In this document: piece after piece, positions 1 through 10,462 of the stretch | Layout of the letters: each line of letters opens with the position of its first letter | How positions within the stretch are numbered: position 1 is the stretch's first letter | From: a virus | Reading direction: 5' to 3' (one strand) | Virus record (IMG/VR): IMGVR_UViG_3300024259_000010 | Span: 124,001 to 188,000 of that record | DNA: 64,000 nucleotides | Program-made: the position numbers and the translations under genes | The notes under the pieces: model-generated | Database searches by the model: none | Told to the model about the DNA's origin: nothing | What the model saw: only the letters and a program-made list of their open reading frames with translations

Positions 1-2278
1 CACTAGTATCGTTAGCATATACAGATTTCAAACCTGGGAAATGTAAGTGTGTCATATCGTAGTACTGACAGTAGTTTACATTATTACCCCACAAGCTACG
101 CTTGGTTGGTTTGTCATATGGGAACCATGAAAGCTCACGGAACTGATCTACTTCAGAGTACGGCAATCCGTTAGGCTGCTGTTTGATGTAGGTCAAGTTA
201 TGATACTCAGCAATCTTAATTGCATACCAGATAGTGTGAGGAACATCTTTCTTGTAGTACTCGCCATTCAAGACGCCATACTGCCCGAAGATAGATCCAC
301 GACATGCACCAGTACCAAACAGTTCTGATTCAGGATTCAAGACAATCTTAGCAGTCAGCATATCACCAGTAGCGATAGACATAGCTTCATCTTGATCTGA
401 TCCAGACCATGTGGACATAACAATTTTGATATCATCACGGAATGACAAGAATGCAATAAGCTCATCTTTAAGAGCAACGCTATATCCAGTATCAATAATA
501 GTATTGAATGGGAATTTAGCTTTGTCTTCAATCTGAGGATTAAAGGTTCTGTCATAGAATTTCTCAATGAGTGCTTCAATTCTATTAGTACCGAGAGGTC
601 CACCAGTATCGTCATCCAAAGATGCGCCATCAATATCAGTATCACCATCACTACCATCAGTTAAGTAATCTGGGGTAGAGGAAACGAATTCGCTCATTCC
701 AGCTTCTCTTACAATCGCAGGAGTATTGAAACCATAATCAAGATTATCACCAAGTACTATTTCAGCATAACCAGAATAAGTAATAAGAACATCTTCTGCC
801 CATGAAATTTCATAAGTACCAGCATTGTCAATAACGTCAGTTACGAAAACTTGTGTCCCGTCAATGAGTAATTCCATTCCGATATCCGGAGATACTTCAG
901 TGGCAGTAAACTGTGAAACATCACCAGGGACATCAACAGTACAACCAGTCTCTGCGATATTAGCAACTGTCATAGTAACATTAGCACCACCATTAAGAGC
1001 AATAACTATATCAACCGAAGTACCATCTATTTCACCAGTAGTTCCAACAGGAGCATCCCACGTTAGTAAGATATTCGAGCCGTCAACTTCAACAGTATTG
1101 ATAGTAGTAGTTTCAGCATTGCCAAATGTAACAACATCGTCAATCTGTGGAGATGGAGCATGTGGTGTAAACAGATTCTTAGAAACAGTTTCAGTTACAT
1201 TACCAGTATGTTCAAAGGCATCAACAATATTGAATGCATCCACATCATTAGGATTCTCTTCATCGAAGTCACCAAGTGCAACCTCGTTATATGAGGTAGG
1301 ATCTTCAGACTTAACAATAATTTTACCGTTAAGGATATTGATCTTATATGCTTTGGTATCATCTTCTTCATAACCAACAATCGGGTTAGAGATCGAATGC
1401 CATGGATCAGCTGGTGTCTGTAAGATTTCAGCTCCACCAAGTTCTTTTTTGACGCTCAAAATAGAATCATCAAAGAATTTAGAATACATATCATCTTGAA
1501 TTTCTTTTACATAAGCAGGGTAGAAATGTGCATTGACAGGAGAAACATATGAAGCATCGAAATAACGACCAAACATATTTTCAAAGTCAACATTAATACC
1601 ATCTTCAACGGTACCGTCAATAGTAGCAAATTCAAATGAGTAAGGACTGTATTTAGTTTTTACAAAACTAAATGTGCTAAATCCATAATCTTTTTGAACA
1701 AACCCTAATTCAAGGAACGAAGATTTACTAGAATTAATTCTATCATATGCAGCTTCAATGTCAGAAGTATTGTTCCATAAACGGAATCCAAGATCATTAC
1801 CATACTTACCTTCATTAGTAACATCAAATGCCATAACAGGAACAGTGTTACCACTATTAGTAGCCTGTATGTTAGCGATCGATTCACCGACTTCAAGTTT
1901 TCTATAAGTATAAGTATAATCAACTGATCCAGAAGTTGGAATGTTACACTCTAAAACATAAGAGGCTTTGGCCATAAGCTTTGTACCAGTACCATCATTG
2001 TTACCAATACGTGTAATGAACGCGCCGTTATATGGGAATGTATTGTATAAGAACACAGACGAACGACTGAAATATTCGAGGTTTGTGTTATCAAATGTTT
2101 TTTCTCCAAAGATGCTAACAGCTTTAGCATAATTGTTACACCAGACGGGTACATTGATTGGACCCTTTTCTGTCTTCATCGCATAAATTGGGCGATGCAA
2201 GGGAAGCGTCTCTGAGCTAATAGCATCAAAAGCCGATTCATCTTTTACATTAATATTTAAATGTGGAAACACATCCAT
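1..2278 (-). CDS. Tail sheath protein, 3' end missing (runs off the left edge)
   Basis: One uninterrupted frame read on the minus strand from an ATG at 2278 to the window edge, about 759 codons. The start follows an AAAGGAG ribosome site and lies 44 nt from a CATTNTATG promoter. The N-terminal part has features I associate with contractile sheaths: a KTEKGPINVPVW stretch, then a SIFGEKTF segment and YNGAFITRI. The visible C-terminal part (NLTYIKQQ, then ELSWFPYDKP) also looks sheath-like. Roughly residues 380-520 form a beta-rich, Ig-like segment that looks like an inserted surface domain. The protein would polymerise around the tail tube and contract at infection. The alternative is another baseplate or tube-associated protein. 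Antisense frames here are shadows. Confidence 0.72.
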   Translation of the reverse strand, partial: MDVFPHLNINVKDESAFDAISSETLPLHRPIYAMKTEKGPINVPVWCNNYAKAVSIFGEKTFDNTNLEYFSRSSVFLYNTFPYNGAFITRIGNNDGTGTKLMAKASYVLECNIPTSGSVDYTYTYRKLEVGESIANIQATNSGNTVPVMAFDVTNEGKYGNDLGFRLWNNTSDIEAAYDRINSSKSSFLELGFVQKDYGFSTFSFVKTKYSPYSFEFATIDGTVEDGINVDFENMFGRYFDASYVSPVNAHFYPAYVKEIQDDMYSKFFDDSILSVKKELGGAEILQTPADPWHSISNPIVGYEEDDTKAYKINILNGKIIVKSEDPTSYNEVALGDFDEENPNDVDAFNIVDAFEHTGNVTETVSKNLFTPHAPSPQIDDVVTFGNAETTTINTVEVDGSNILLTWDAPVGTTGEIDGTSVDIVIALNGGANVTMTVANIAETGCTVDVPGDVSQFTATEVSPDIGMELLIDGTQVFVTDVIDNAGTYEISWAEDVLITYSGYAEIVLGDNLDYGFNTPAIVREAGMSEFVSSTPDYLTDGSDGDTDIDGASLDDDTGGPLGTNRIEALIEKFYDRTFNPQIEDKAKFPFNTIIDTGYSVALKDELIAFLSFRDDIKIVMSTWSGSDQDEAMSIATGDMLTAKIVLNPESELFGTGACRGSIFGQYGVLNGEYYKKDVPHTIWYAIKIAEYHNLTYIKQQPNGLPYSEVDQFRELSWFPYDKPTKRSLWGNNVNYCQYYDMTHLHFPGLKSVYANDTS

Positions 2279-2321
2279 AATTTTTCTCCTTTAAGTTTTA
2301 TATACATAAAGCCCTAGTCTT

Positions 2322-2332
2322 CATACAATGAT
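2322..2332 (-). promoter_or_regulatory. Late-type promoter motif ATCATTGTATG
   Basis: On the minus strand, 44 nt before the sheath start codon. Full match to the motif shared with 13298 and, except for one base, with 20886, 24625 and 34879. Confidence 0.6.
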
Positions 2333-2381
2333 TGTAGCTAGAGTCTATATACATACATATTATTAATAATAAATTTAGAAC

Positions 2382-2390
2382 ATTTTATGA
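2382..2390 (+). promoter_or_regulatory. Late-type promoter motif CATTTTATG
   Basis: It ends 28 nt before the ATG of the gene at 2418. It is divergent from the sheath promoter, so both directions of late transcription start in this 139-nt gap. Confidence 0.5.
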
Positions 2391-2417
2391 ATAACAATTA
2401 ATTTATTAGGAGATCCA

Positions 2418-3449
2418 ATGCAAAAGAACAGTATTCTCAGTACACATTTTTCAAGTATGTATAATTTACCAGCTCTCATTAAACCTGCACATGTTTGGTT
2501 ATTAGATAAAAGTAGATTAGACATGGACCAATCTGAATACAGTGAGTTGATTAATTCAATCAATCCATTACAGAAAAATCCGATCAGTGATTGCTTCCTA
2601 ACTATTAAAAGAAACAATTCTTTTAGTAATATTTATTTCATAAGTTCAGTACTTAATAAAAAATTAAGTGTTCCTGAAATCTTAACTATTAACGATCTAT
2701 CTATTTATGGTAAGCAGATTAATTATATCAAAGATCCTGATCTTAAGAAATCTTGGATTAATATTTCTGGTTCAATTAATGCACCATCTAGAAATAGATA
2801 TGGTAGTATTACAGTTGCATCAGTTAATGAAATCATGAACTCTGTGGTAAGAGCAAATCTATGTATGTCTTATGCTGATAGAAAAGAATGGACCTCTGCA
2901 TCAAACGCTGCTTTCTTAATTGAAACATATGCTACTATGATGCGTCTTGTTCTGGATAGAGCTTATCGATTAGACTTAGAGGAAAGTGTTATCTTTAAAT
3001 ATGCATTTGCGTATTATTATGCTTACCTTATTAATGACACTATGGAAGATGGTGCTCCAGTATTGTTGAAGCGGTGTACAACACTCTTCAAACATTCTAG
3101 CACATCACTTGGTGATCTTGCTGGCATGATGAAGGATACCTTAAAAGGACATCCTCCAACTATTCCATTAATCGTTGAGTTCATTAAAAAGAATGGACCA
3201 CCTCGTGTTAAGTCGTTGTCACCTGAAATGCTATACAGAGTTTTATCTGTAGCATCTAGTAATAGTGTTTCAACATGGTTAGCTATTGACTACCCACCTT
3301 ACTTAGCATACTTAATTCTGTTGACAGTATCTGGAACTAAACATCCAATCCTGTCGAATGTAATGAACAATATGTTCTCTCAAACATATGTTAAGAAACA
3401 TGTGGATGAACTGATTAAATATAACAAGACGTATATCGGAGAAAAATAA
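2418..3449 (+). CDS. Unknown, probable tail or virion protein (343 aa)
   Basis: I do not recognise a family. The protein is mostly helical with a hydrophobic segment near residues 190-205 (FKYAFAYYYAYL) and another near 285-300. No signal peptide is visible. It has a clear AGGAG site, its own late-type promoter at 2382, and it is followed after 2 nt by the 1372-aa gene, so the two are co-transcribed. Lying next to the tail sheath and ahead of two large structural-looking proteins, it is most likely a virion or tail assembly component. That role is inferred from position and promoter class only. Confidence 0.6.
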   Translation: MQKNSILSTHFSSMYNLPALIKPAHVWLLDKSRLDMDQSEYSELINSINPLQKNPISDCFLTIKRNNSFSNIYFISSVLNKKLSVPEILTINDLSIYGKQINYIKDPDLKKSWINISGSINAPSRNRYGSITVASVNEIMNSVVRANLCMSYADRKEWTSASNAAFLIETYATMMRLVLDRAYRLDLEESVIFKYAFAYYYAYLINDTMEDGAPVLLKRCTTLFKHSSTSLGDLAGMMKDTLKGHPPTIPLIVEFIKKNGPPRVKSLSPEMLYRVLSVASSNSVSTWLAIDYPPYLAYLILLTVSGTKHPILSNVMNNMFSQTYVKKHVDELIKYNKTYIGEK

Positions 3450-3451
3450 TC

Positions 3452-6400
3452 ATGAAGAATGTGGCCTATGCAGCAGAAGCTTTTAGGCACTATCTATCTA
3501 CAGAATTATTTGACATCTATGATCCAGTCGAATCAACCAGAGGTCTGACAATGCAAGTGTTGTCAGGCCCTCTTGGGAGTGTTCCAATTTTAAATGAAGG
3601 AGTTACTACTCATTTGTTTAACTATAATAAGAGATCCAGCGATGGTACTTATTATGAAAATTTGGAAATATTCGTAGATGATATAGGTGATTATAATAAG
3701 TGGATACTATGTAGTGTCAATAATCATGTGTTCAGTGGAACTATTTTAGATACCCCAAAGCCTGGTAATGAAATCGAAAACCATTTACCTTTAGATAGAG
3801 GAGCTGGGGAACGATACAGTAGATTGCCTAATCCAGTTATTCCAAAACTAGATGCATTTAACTTGAAAGATCTAAGTACTATATTACCGGATAACAATGT
3901 AAAAATTATATCCAAAGATGGTAAGATGTTACCATTACATAATATTAAAGTACAGCCTGATAACAGTACAGTCGATTCAGTGAGTGGTCATGTTTATATG
4001 TTAATACCATATGCACATTTTTTAAATTCAGGAACTGTATCATCTGGTAACTTCGATGATTTCTTCATGACTGTCGATAATGAGAAGAGATCATTTTCTA
4101 GAATTGTAGATACTGCCGACGGTACTGGGTTTTATACTAGTTCAGATGGATTCATGACATTCGCTGATGGTATGTTTATTAACTCCGCAGTACAGTTACC
4201 TTTAGATAAAGAAGTGATGCAGTACACTACGTACAATACCCTTGTTACTGAGGCTAGAAAAGTAGATATCATACTTAGTAATGTTTATGATGGTGATGAT
4301 ACTTTAGTACATATCGATAAATCAATTACCAATACAAGGTGTTTTTCTATTAATGACTGTGACATATTCTTATGTGATCGAGAACAGTTGAGTGAAGGAA
4401 AAGGTCTATGTATTAATAATGAGATATGGACTAGATGTACTCAGTTAACTCATAGTGATTTTCTAATACCTAATTCTATCTTAGATAGATATAAGGCATT
4501 ATTAGGAACCACTGAATTAACTATGGTTATCTATCTATATCCAGGTATAGTGTCAAGTACTATTATTGATAGTAAACATAAGATCCCTGAACTATATGAA
4601 CATAGTGATGCTGATATTGTTGATTTCTTAAAAGGTGATCATGTTGATACATTGGAATATGATTTCTGGACCATAGAGTCTCTAAGAGATTCGTATTTTA
4701 AATTCGTACAACCTGGGGTTCGACGTTTATCAGATCTTAGTGTAGATGGATTCAAAGTTGAGCAATCTAATATCCAAGCTCTATGGGATAAATTTACTTT
4801 ACATGATTTTATAGAATCAATGGGGTATTATGTATTCAATAAGGTTGTATACAAGGATAGATTCTTTTTAACAGCTGATGATATTGATTATGTGAATGGT
4901 AATATTATTATTAGTAGACCTGCTGGGTATTTAGATAAAGAAGTTAAATACATAATTAGGGAAATTGGTACTAATATTATTTTTACTCACACCTCTGTCA
5001 TGGAGAATAACGTTGATTATACTCTCTACTCTGAAAATATAATTAATGATTTTAATATCCCTGCACAATGTCATATATTGGTAGACGTAGGTATCTTAGA
5101 TCCACAACAAGAATATGTTGTAGATGTTATCGAATTAAAAGCTTCACATGTTACGTTTGTTCCACCTTCAATCGATAGTGCTACAGAACGTCTTATCATA
5201 AGGAAACATCGTAACTTTAATGTGTTTAAATTGCAATCGAATAAATTTGGTATTTATAAATGGGAATATGTTAGTGACCCATCAAATATAATAGAATTCA
5301 TCCAGATAAATGATATATCATATATTCTCTTTACTGAAACTTTTTGGTGTAAAACATATGCTGTTAGTTTTGGTGATGGGTTTGATGAGATTGATGCAAC
5401 CTTTGGTGATATCAAACAAGGTCTAAATATAAATGAGATAGTTACTGATTACTATGAAGATGGTGATCTTATTAGAACTATCAAAAGAGATGACTATGCT
5501 GATAATGTAATCGGTAAGTTTGAACTCCAAGGTGTTGATTATAAAGAACCGTGGTTCGCAAGTATGCAGAGTGGGATATGGAACAATGATGCATTGTGGG
5601 ACATGGATGCATTGTGGGATGAAGATACTGATGAATTAGTCAATGCGTATATACACGATATTGGAGTACCCGTTGAGGCTACTGATATTGTAGTTCGTAC
5701 TAAATTAAAGGCTACTCATGTAGGCGGTACTGCATTTCTAAATGATGTAGAATTCACACGATCTAGTTCATTACCACTGACATTTATTAGTGATGACACT
5801 GAAGTTGATTATGATGTTATATATAATACCATCGATGAATTATGGAATATAGTGGATAATACTGATACTTCTGCAACTGTGTTTGTTAGTAATTCAAAAC
5901 TAGGACCTTATACACCAGAAGGGTTTCCAGGTAGCGGTGAAACAATTGAGCTTGAAGAATCTGTAGGTTTCCGTTTACCAACACCTGATTACAAAATGTT
6001 GGATGCCCATTCTAAAGGATGGATTCATAATAACATTCTTTGTATTTCTAATGATGATACTTCAATTGCAATATGTGCTTATCGAGCGATGGAAGTATTT
6101 GATACATGGACTCTCCCTAATGGAGCTGAAGTAAATAATGCTGTGATTCGTGAACAGGATAGTCTCGCATTTGTATGTGAGAAAGATACTGGTATCGTAC
6201 ATGTACTGTCAATAGATGAGAACAATCTGTTTACATTTAAACACAGTATTAATTTAGCACCAGCTAACATTATGAATATAACTTGTGTTGCTGATTCAGA
6301 GAATATTATCTTAGAATTAGAATCACCAGTTGCAGATAAAGTGGCCTATTTATATAAGTATATATTTGCTAATGAATTTGTGGAATCTACATTTGAATTA

Positions 6401-7570
6401 GTCCAAGAGATTGAATCTATTAATGGTGCAGGTAGGCATCACTTTATTAGTGACCATATGACTGGTAATACATTTGTGTACACATTAGAAGGTAATAACT
6501 ACGATCTACATGTAGGATATCTTGATTATGTATGGAACGAATCTGTTTCAACATTTGAACTAACTGATGTCAAACATTATGGTTTTACAAATATACAAGA
6601 TATAGTCATTAGTGATAATACTGTATATGTGTTCAACAATGGTAATAGATTACAGCGAATCAATTGGTTTAGACATGTTGGGTTTAATCATAATAAAGAA
6701 TACACTAGTTTATCAGGGCCAACGGAAAACGATATTAGTAGTATTGCTCCATGTGGATCAAATACATTAATATGTGGTACCACGGATGATGATGTTATTA
6801 TCCTAAAAATACATGAAGATGTAGTAGAGCAAATCCGATTACTTGGCGTACCTTCACATGGAATTATAAATGCACATTGGATCAGAAATGGTTATCGTGA
6901 AGCCGATATTATTATTGATGATGATTCCGGTGGACATAGTTCTGCTATATTAAGTTGGGATATTGATATTGATGAAACTCCACCTGTTCCAGTACATAAG
7001 TTATTAACTAGTAATATTCCACACCCAGTATGTTTCTATATAAACGGTGTGACTATTCCTCCTGTACATACAGTGCTTCATGTTGATCTACATCCATATC
7101 TTATGTATGATTATGTTAATTCATATCATTATACTTTATGCGGTATTAAGATATCTTATGCTTATATGCAAGACTTTGATTATACTGATGAGTCTATACC
7201 CACGATGTTAAATAATGATACTGTGATTAATACAGATGGTACAGATAGAAATATTGATACTGATTTCAGTACTAATAACTTCGATCAACAAACTCATGAT
7301 ACAAAGGTTATAGGTTATGTAAATGATCCAATTGATACAGATGATTCAAACGATATCTTAAAATATATCGCACCTGTAAAAACATTTGATTGGATAAATG
7401 ATACTATCGAATGGACTGATGTACCGTTTAGAGTATATAAGAATTATATGGTTAATACATTTAAAATTGGTGACACTACAACAGTTGCAAATTGGAACTT
7501 ATCGTATGATAACAGCTTATATATCCCATTGTCTGCAGATGTGTTAATTCCAGAAGTGGACATAGATTAA
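3452..7570 (+). CDS. Large structural protein, probable baseplate or tail component (1372 aa)
   Basis: A long, acidic, Asp/Asn-rich and beta-strand-rich protein without signal peptide or membrane segments. Around residues 715-725 a short run, DALWDMDALWDED, repeats the unit DALWD. Residues about 850-1120 contain many short beta stretches such as HSKGWIHNNILCIS and TIICGTTDDDVIILK-like strands, which could form a propeller. I do not recognise a family. It starts 2 nt after the upstream stop and is followed after 10 nt by the 700-aa protein. Length, composition and company with sheath genes suggest a baseplate or tail fibre part. This is inference; no enzymatic motif was seen. Confidence 0.6.
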   Translation: MKNVAYAAEAFRHYLSTELFDIYDPVESTRGLTMQVLSGPLGSVPILNEGVTTHLFNYNKRSSDGTYYENLEIFVDDIGDYNKWILCSVNNHVFSGTILDTPKPGNEIENHLPLDRGAGERYSRLPNPVIPKLDAFNLKDLSTILPDNNVKIISKDGKMLPLHNIKVQPDNSTVDSVSGHVYMLIPYAHFLNSGTVSSGNFDDFFMTVDNEKRSFSRIVDTADGTGFYTSSDGFMTFADGMFINSAVQLPLDKEVMQYTTYNTLVTEARKVDIILSNVYDGDDTLVHIDKSITNTRCFSINDCDIFLCDREQLSEGKGLCINNEIWTRCTQLTHSDFLIPNSILDRYKALLGTTELTMVIYLYPGIVSSTIIDSKHKIPELYEHSDADIVDFLKGDHVDTLEYDFWTIESLRDSYFKFVQPGVRRLSDLSVDGFKVEQSNIQALWDKFTLHDFIESMGYYVFNKVVYKDRFFLTADDIDYVNGNIIISRPAGYLDKEVKYIIREIGTNIIFTHTSVMENNVDYTLYSENIINDFNIPAQCHILVDVGILDPQQEYVVDVIELKASHVTFVPPSIDSATERLIIRKHRNFNVFKLQSNKFGIYKWEYVSDPSNIIEFIQINDISYILFTETFWCKTYAVSFGDGFDEIDATFGDIKQGLNINEIVTDYYEDGDLIRTIKRDDYADNVIGKFELQGVDYKEPWFASMQSGIWNNDALWDMDALWDEDTDELVNAYIHDIGVPVEATDIVVRTKLKATHVGGTAFLNDVEFTRSSSLPLTFISDDTEVDYDVIYNTIDELWNIVDNTDTSATVFVSNSKLGPYTPEGFPGSGETIELEESVGFRLPTPDYKMLDAHSKGWIHNNILCISNDDTSIAICAYRAMEVFDTWTLPNGAEVNNAVIREQDSLAFVCEKDTGIVHVLSIDENNLFTFKHSINLAPANIMNITCVADSENIILELESPVADKVAYLYKYIFANEFVESTFELVQEIESINGAGRHHFISDHMTGNTFVYTLEGNNYDLHVGYLDYVWNESVSTFELTDVKHYGFTNIQDIVISDNTVYVFNNGNRLQRINWFRHVGFNHNKEYTSLSGPTENDISSIAPCGSNTLICGTTDDDVIILKIHEDVVEQIRLLGVPSHGIINAHWIRNGYREADIIIDDDSGGHSSAILSWDIDIDETPPVPVHKLLTSNIPHPVCFYINGVTIPPVHTVLHVDLHPYLMYDYVNSYHYTLCGIKISYAYMQDFDYTDESIPTMLNNDTVINTDGTDRNIDTDFSTNNFDQQTHDTKVIGYVNDPIDTDDSNDILKYIAPVKTFDWINDTIEWTDVPFRVYKNYMVNTFKIGDTTTVANWNLSYDNSLYIPLSADVLIPEVDID

Positions 7571-7580
7571 GGAATAAATT

Positions 7581-9683
7581 ATGAATGGAAAAATAAGCCC
7601 CTTAAAAACGTACAATAGTTTCGACATGGAGATGACTGCTGATTCTATTGGCCGATTGGCAAAGATACAATTGTTTACTAAACAAGTTGATCATGTACTA
7701 TCTGATTTTACTTCTGATATACCGTTTCTAACTGATGTTGACATTGTTGTCATATTAGGTGATAAAGAATTAAGTAGAGGTATTGATTATGTTATTTATG
7801 AAGAAGAAGAAAATGGTATATTTAAAACAAAGTTAAAACTTATTAATCACCAGTTGCTTATTGATACTGTGGATAATACTAAAGTCAAGATCTATATAAC
7901 ACGACGTAGTATTGATACTGCACTCGTATATAACGCCCTTGGTGATGATATTGTATCACAAGAGAATAGAGTAAATGCCCATAGAGATAATGATTACATA
8001 GCAAATGAAATTGATGGTATTACAAGGTATGTGACTTCTAATCATTTAACAGAGGTTGTAAATAATCCTAATGTTTCAGGTGTTTGGGAATTGGTTGTTA
8101 AGACGAGTTGTTCTTTTCAGTCGATCAGTGATCTGATAAAATTCCATCCTAATCCATACGCGATGATAGATGCAATTCAAGAAACCATTAATACATATGA
8201 TAAATTCAGTTCCGAATTAGGCGATGATACAATAGTAACTGAAGCCCCAAATAAGAAAATAATACTAGGGCTAGACTATATTAAAATTGTAAATCTATTA
8301 CTATCGGATGGTGGTATTGTAACAGAATTAGAAAGTATAATTAGTGCTGACTACTTAGGATTTACTAATTTCTTACTTAAGTATTCTATTACACTACAGG
8401 ATCATAAATTCTTGGATGCTAGGTTATATGATATATATATGAATCCTGATATTGATAATCCGATTAACCTCGGTGGATTGGATGGATTATTAGGCGATCT
8501 ACAATATCATATGTATCCTGGGTTTACTCATGTACATGCGATAGATACGAATGGTACTAGTGAAATTATAGGTAATGATGATGGTGATATTGTTAGCCCA
8601 CCCGCTGATGAGGAACTATGTGTAATGCCTGTAGTAAATACACCACCAGTGGCTAACGCACAAAATGTGACTACAGAGATGGATATAGATAAGGATATCG
8701 TATTGACAGGTAGTGATACAGATGTGACCGATGTATTAACATATACAGTAGATGATGAACCTACACATGGTAGTTTATCTGGTACTGAGCCTAATCTGAC
8801 GTACATACCTGATGGTGGTTATTATGGACCTGATTCTTTTACATTCATAATTAACGATGGGTATGTAGACTCACTTCCAGCGACTGTAGATATTACTGTC
8901 AATGAAGTGTTTGAAGATCCATTTGCTATTGAATATGGATTAAATAACTTTGCTGCGTCTATTGCTGCGGTAAACCAGGTAGATCAGACACTAAATATAA
9001 ACATGTCAGAAATGCCTTACATTCTTACAGGTATTACAATTGAGGATGGTTATGATGTAGAGATTGAATGTGAATGGGCTCATAATTATAATGGTAAAAC
9101 TAAGCGTACAATGTGTGCTGTTTCGAATGATCAAGTGGTAGATTGGCCGCCTACAATGCCAGATGCCCCTGAACCATATGGTGCATTAGATGTAATATAT
9201 GCTTTGGAAGAAAAGGGTGATACATATAGGTATACAAATGAGGGTAGATCTATCTGGCAGTATTCCGGATATGGTTACTTTAATGGTATGCAAACCGATG
9301 GGTTCTATCAGGAAGATGTGCGATATGTCATAGGTAAGAGTGGTACTACCATGTATAGAGGTAATGACACTACTGTAACAGGATGTACAGGTATTAGGAA
9401 TTCTAATAGAGGTATAACATTATTTGGTTCACAAATAAATGGTACTTATAGTCACCCAATACAAATGCACGGTTATGCATACAATTGTATTTTCTATTCA
9501 TTGAAGATATGGTCTAGTGATACAAGAAACGATCAAACTTTATTACATCATTTAATTGCAGTACCTTCCGGATGGACAGATGGTATTATAACAGCTACTG
9601 TTAACTGTGTTTATGATAAAGTAGATGGTGTATTCCACGAACCTGGATTCATGTCATTTGGTATTACTGAATCTATTACATAA
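7581..9683 (+). CDS. Structural protein with cadherin/Big_9-like domain (700 aa)
   Basis: The first 340 residues are unlike anything I know. Residues about 353-443 form a typical tandem-type Ig/cadherin-like domain: it opens with TPPVANAQNV, has GSDTDVTDVLTY, then PTHGSLSGT, and closes with YYGPDSFTFIINDG. Such domains occur in adhesins and in exposed phage tail proteins. The last 250 residues are beta-rich and Tyr/Gly-rich, like fibre tips. An AAGGAA site precedes the ATG and a strong hairpin follows the stop, so this gene ends the operon that starts at 2418. A role in surface attachment as part of tail or baseplate is likely but not proven. Confidence 0.65.
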   Translation: MNGKISPLKTYNSFDMEMTADSIGRLAKIQLFTKQVDHVLSDFTSDIPFLTDVDIVVILGDKELSRGIDYVIYEEEENGIFKTKLKLINHQLLIDTVDNTKVKIYITRRSIDTALVYNALGDDIVSQENRVNAHRDNDYIANEIDGITRYVTSNHLTEVVNNPNVSGVWELVVKTSCSFQSISDLIKFHPNPYAMIDAIQETINTYDKFSSELGDDTIVTEAPNKKIILGLDYIKIVNLLLSDGGIVTELESIISADYLGFTNFLLKYSITLQDHKFLDARLYDIYMNPDIDNPINLGGLDGLLGDLQYHMYPGFTHVHAIDTNGTSEIIGNDDGDIVSPPADEELCVMPVVNTPPVANAQNVTTEMDIDKDIVLTGSDTDVTDVLTYTVDDEPTHGSLSGTEPNLTYIPDGGYYGPDSFTFIINDGYVDSLPATVDITVNEVFEDPFAIEYGLNNFAASIAAVNQVDQTLNINMSEMPYILTGITIEDGYDVEIECEWAHNYNGKTKRTMCAVSNDQVVDWPPTMPDAPEPYGALDVIYALEEKGDTYRYTNEGRSIWQYSGYGYFNGMQTDGFYQEDVRYVIGKSGTTMYRGNDTTVTGCTGIRNSNRGITLFGSQINGTYSHPIQMHGYAYNCIFYSLKIWSSDTRNDQTLLHHLIAVPSGWTDGIITATVNCVYDKVDGVFHEPGFMSFGITESIT

Positions 9684-9692
9684 ATAAATAAT

Positions 9693-9725
9693 AACAAGCA
9701 TAGTGGATCATCCACTATGCTTGTT
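9693..9725 (+). terminator. Hairpin terminator after the tail operon
   Basis: Perfect 15-bp stem (9693-9707 with 9711-9725) and a 3-nt TCA loop, followed by AT-rich sequence rather than a long T run. The right arm merges into a TATATTAC octamer at 9725-9732. Confidence 0.7.
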
Positions 9726-9742
9726 ATATTACTTTATTCAAA

Positions 9743-9751
9743 CATTGTATG
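9743..9751 (+). promoter_or_regulatory. Late-type promoter motif CATTGTATG
   Basis: It lies 30 nt before the ATG at 9781, just downstream of the terminator hairpin. It would drive the 9781 gene and the GT90/sulfotransferase cassette. A TATATTAC octamer at 9725-9732 could add early transcription. Confidence 0.55.
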
Positions 9752-9780
9752 AAAAGTAAATAATGAATTAGGAGTTATAA

Positions 9781-10461
9781 ATGGATAACAGTAAATATTT
9801 TGAGAAGAAGGGGAGATCGTATATCTTCAAAGGAGATCTCTTGGAAGTGTTTATACCTATGCGGTATGCACAACATGGTTATTTGGAAATAGGGAACAAT
9901 GTTTCTACTATTGGTATTTTTGACATGACTATTAATGGTACAATTGAAACAGGTTATCTATTAGGTGCTGTTATTGAAATGTATCCATCTGATATTGAGT
10001 CAGTAACTATTGACCAACAGAAGTATGCAAAACTTATTCTACATAAAGATGATGTATTTATTAAAGACTGTAATGTTGTTAAAGATGCTAAGATCTCATA
10101 TATTATCTTTTATGAAATGTTCCACTCAGGACACTACCCTAAGTTTTTGAAGTACTTCGATTGTATTGGTATCTTTGATAGAATTATGAAAGCTAATGGA
10201 GACTCGTTCTCAGCTGACCATATGATCTTTGAAATGATTGTATCTGTATTGTTTAGAGATACTAAGAATATGTCTACTCTATTTAGACATACTAATATGA
10301 AGGGTACTTACCAAACTATCCCTCTAAGAACTATCGCACATGTTGCACAATCTACTACAGGTAAGATCATGGGGTCTTATATGAATGAAGGGTTGGATGC
10401 AGCTATTGTCAATGCTGACGATGTTGTATCAAATGATATTGAAGATCTATTAAGGCAGTAA
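9781..10461 (+). CDS. Unknown, possible virion protein (226 aa)
   Basis: A soluble 226-aa protein with mixed alpha/beta composition; no motif or membrane segment that I can name. The start has an AGGAG site 9 nt upstream and a CATTGTATG promoter motif. It is followed after one base by the first GT90-like gene, so it is the first gene of the modification cassette. The promoter class fits a late virion protein. Whether it is functionally tied to the glycosyltransferases, for example as their acceptor, cannot be told from the sequence. Confidence 0.6.
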   Translation: MDNSKYFEKKGRSYIFKGDLLEVFIPMRYAQHGYLEIGNNVSTIGIFDMTINGTIETGYLLGAVIEMYPSDIESVTIDQQKYAKLILHKDDVFIKDCNVVKDAKISYIIFYEMFHSGHYPKFLKYFDCIGIFDRIMKANGDSFSADHMIFEMIVSVLFRDTKNMSTLFRHTNMKGTYQTIPLRTIAHVAQSTTGKIMGSYMNEGLDAAIVNADDVVSNDIEDLLRQ

Positions 10462-10462
10462 T

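Noticed and set aside
825-1373. 182-aa plus-strand ORF at the left
   Set aside because: It is antisense to the tail sheath frame, which stays open over the full 2278 nt with a promoter and ribosome site. The 182-aa frame has no site and only low-complexity Ser/Thr/Val.
9725-9732. TATATTAC at 9725 as a sure early promoter
   Set aside because: It overlaps the arm of a terminator hairpin and a late-type motif stands 11 nt after it, so its function is unclear.
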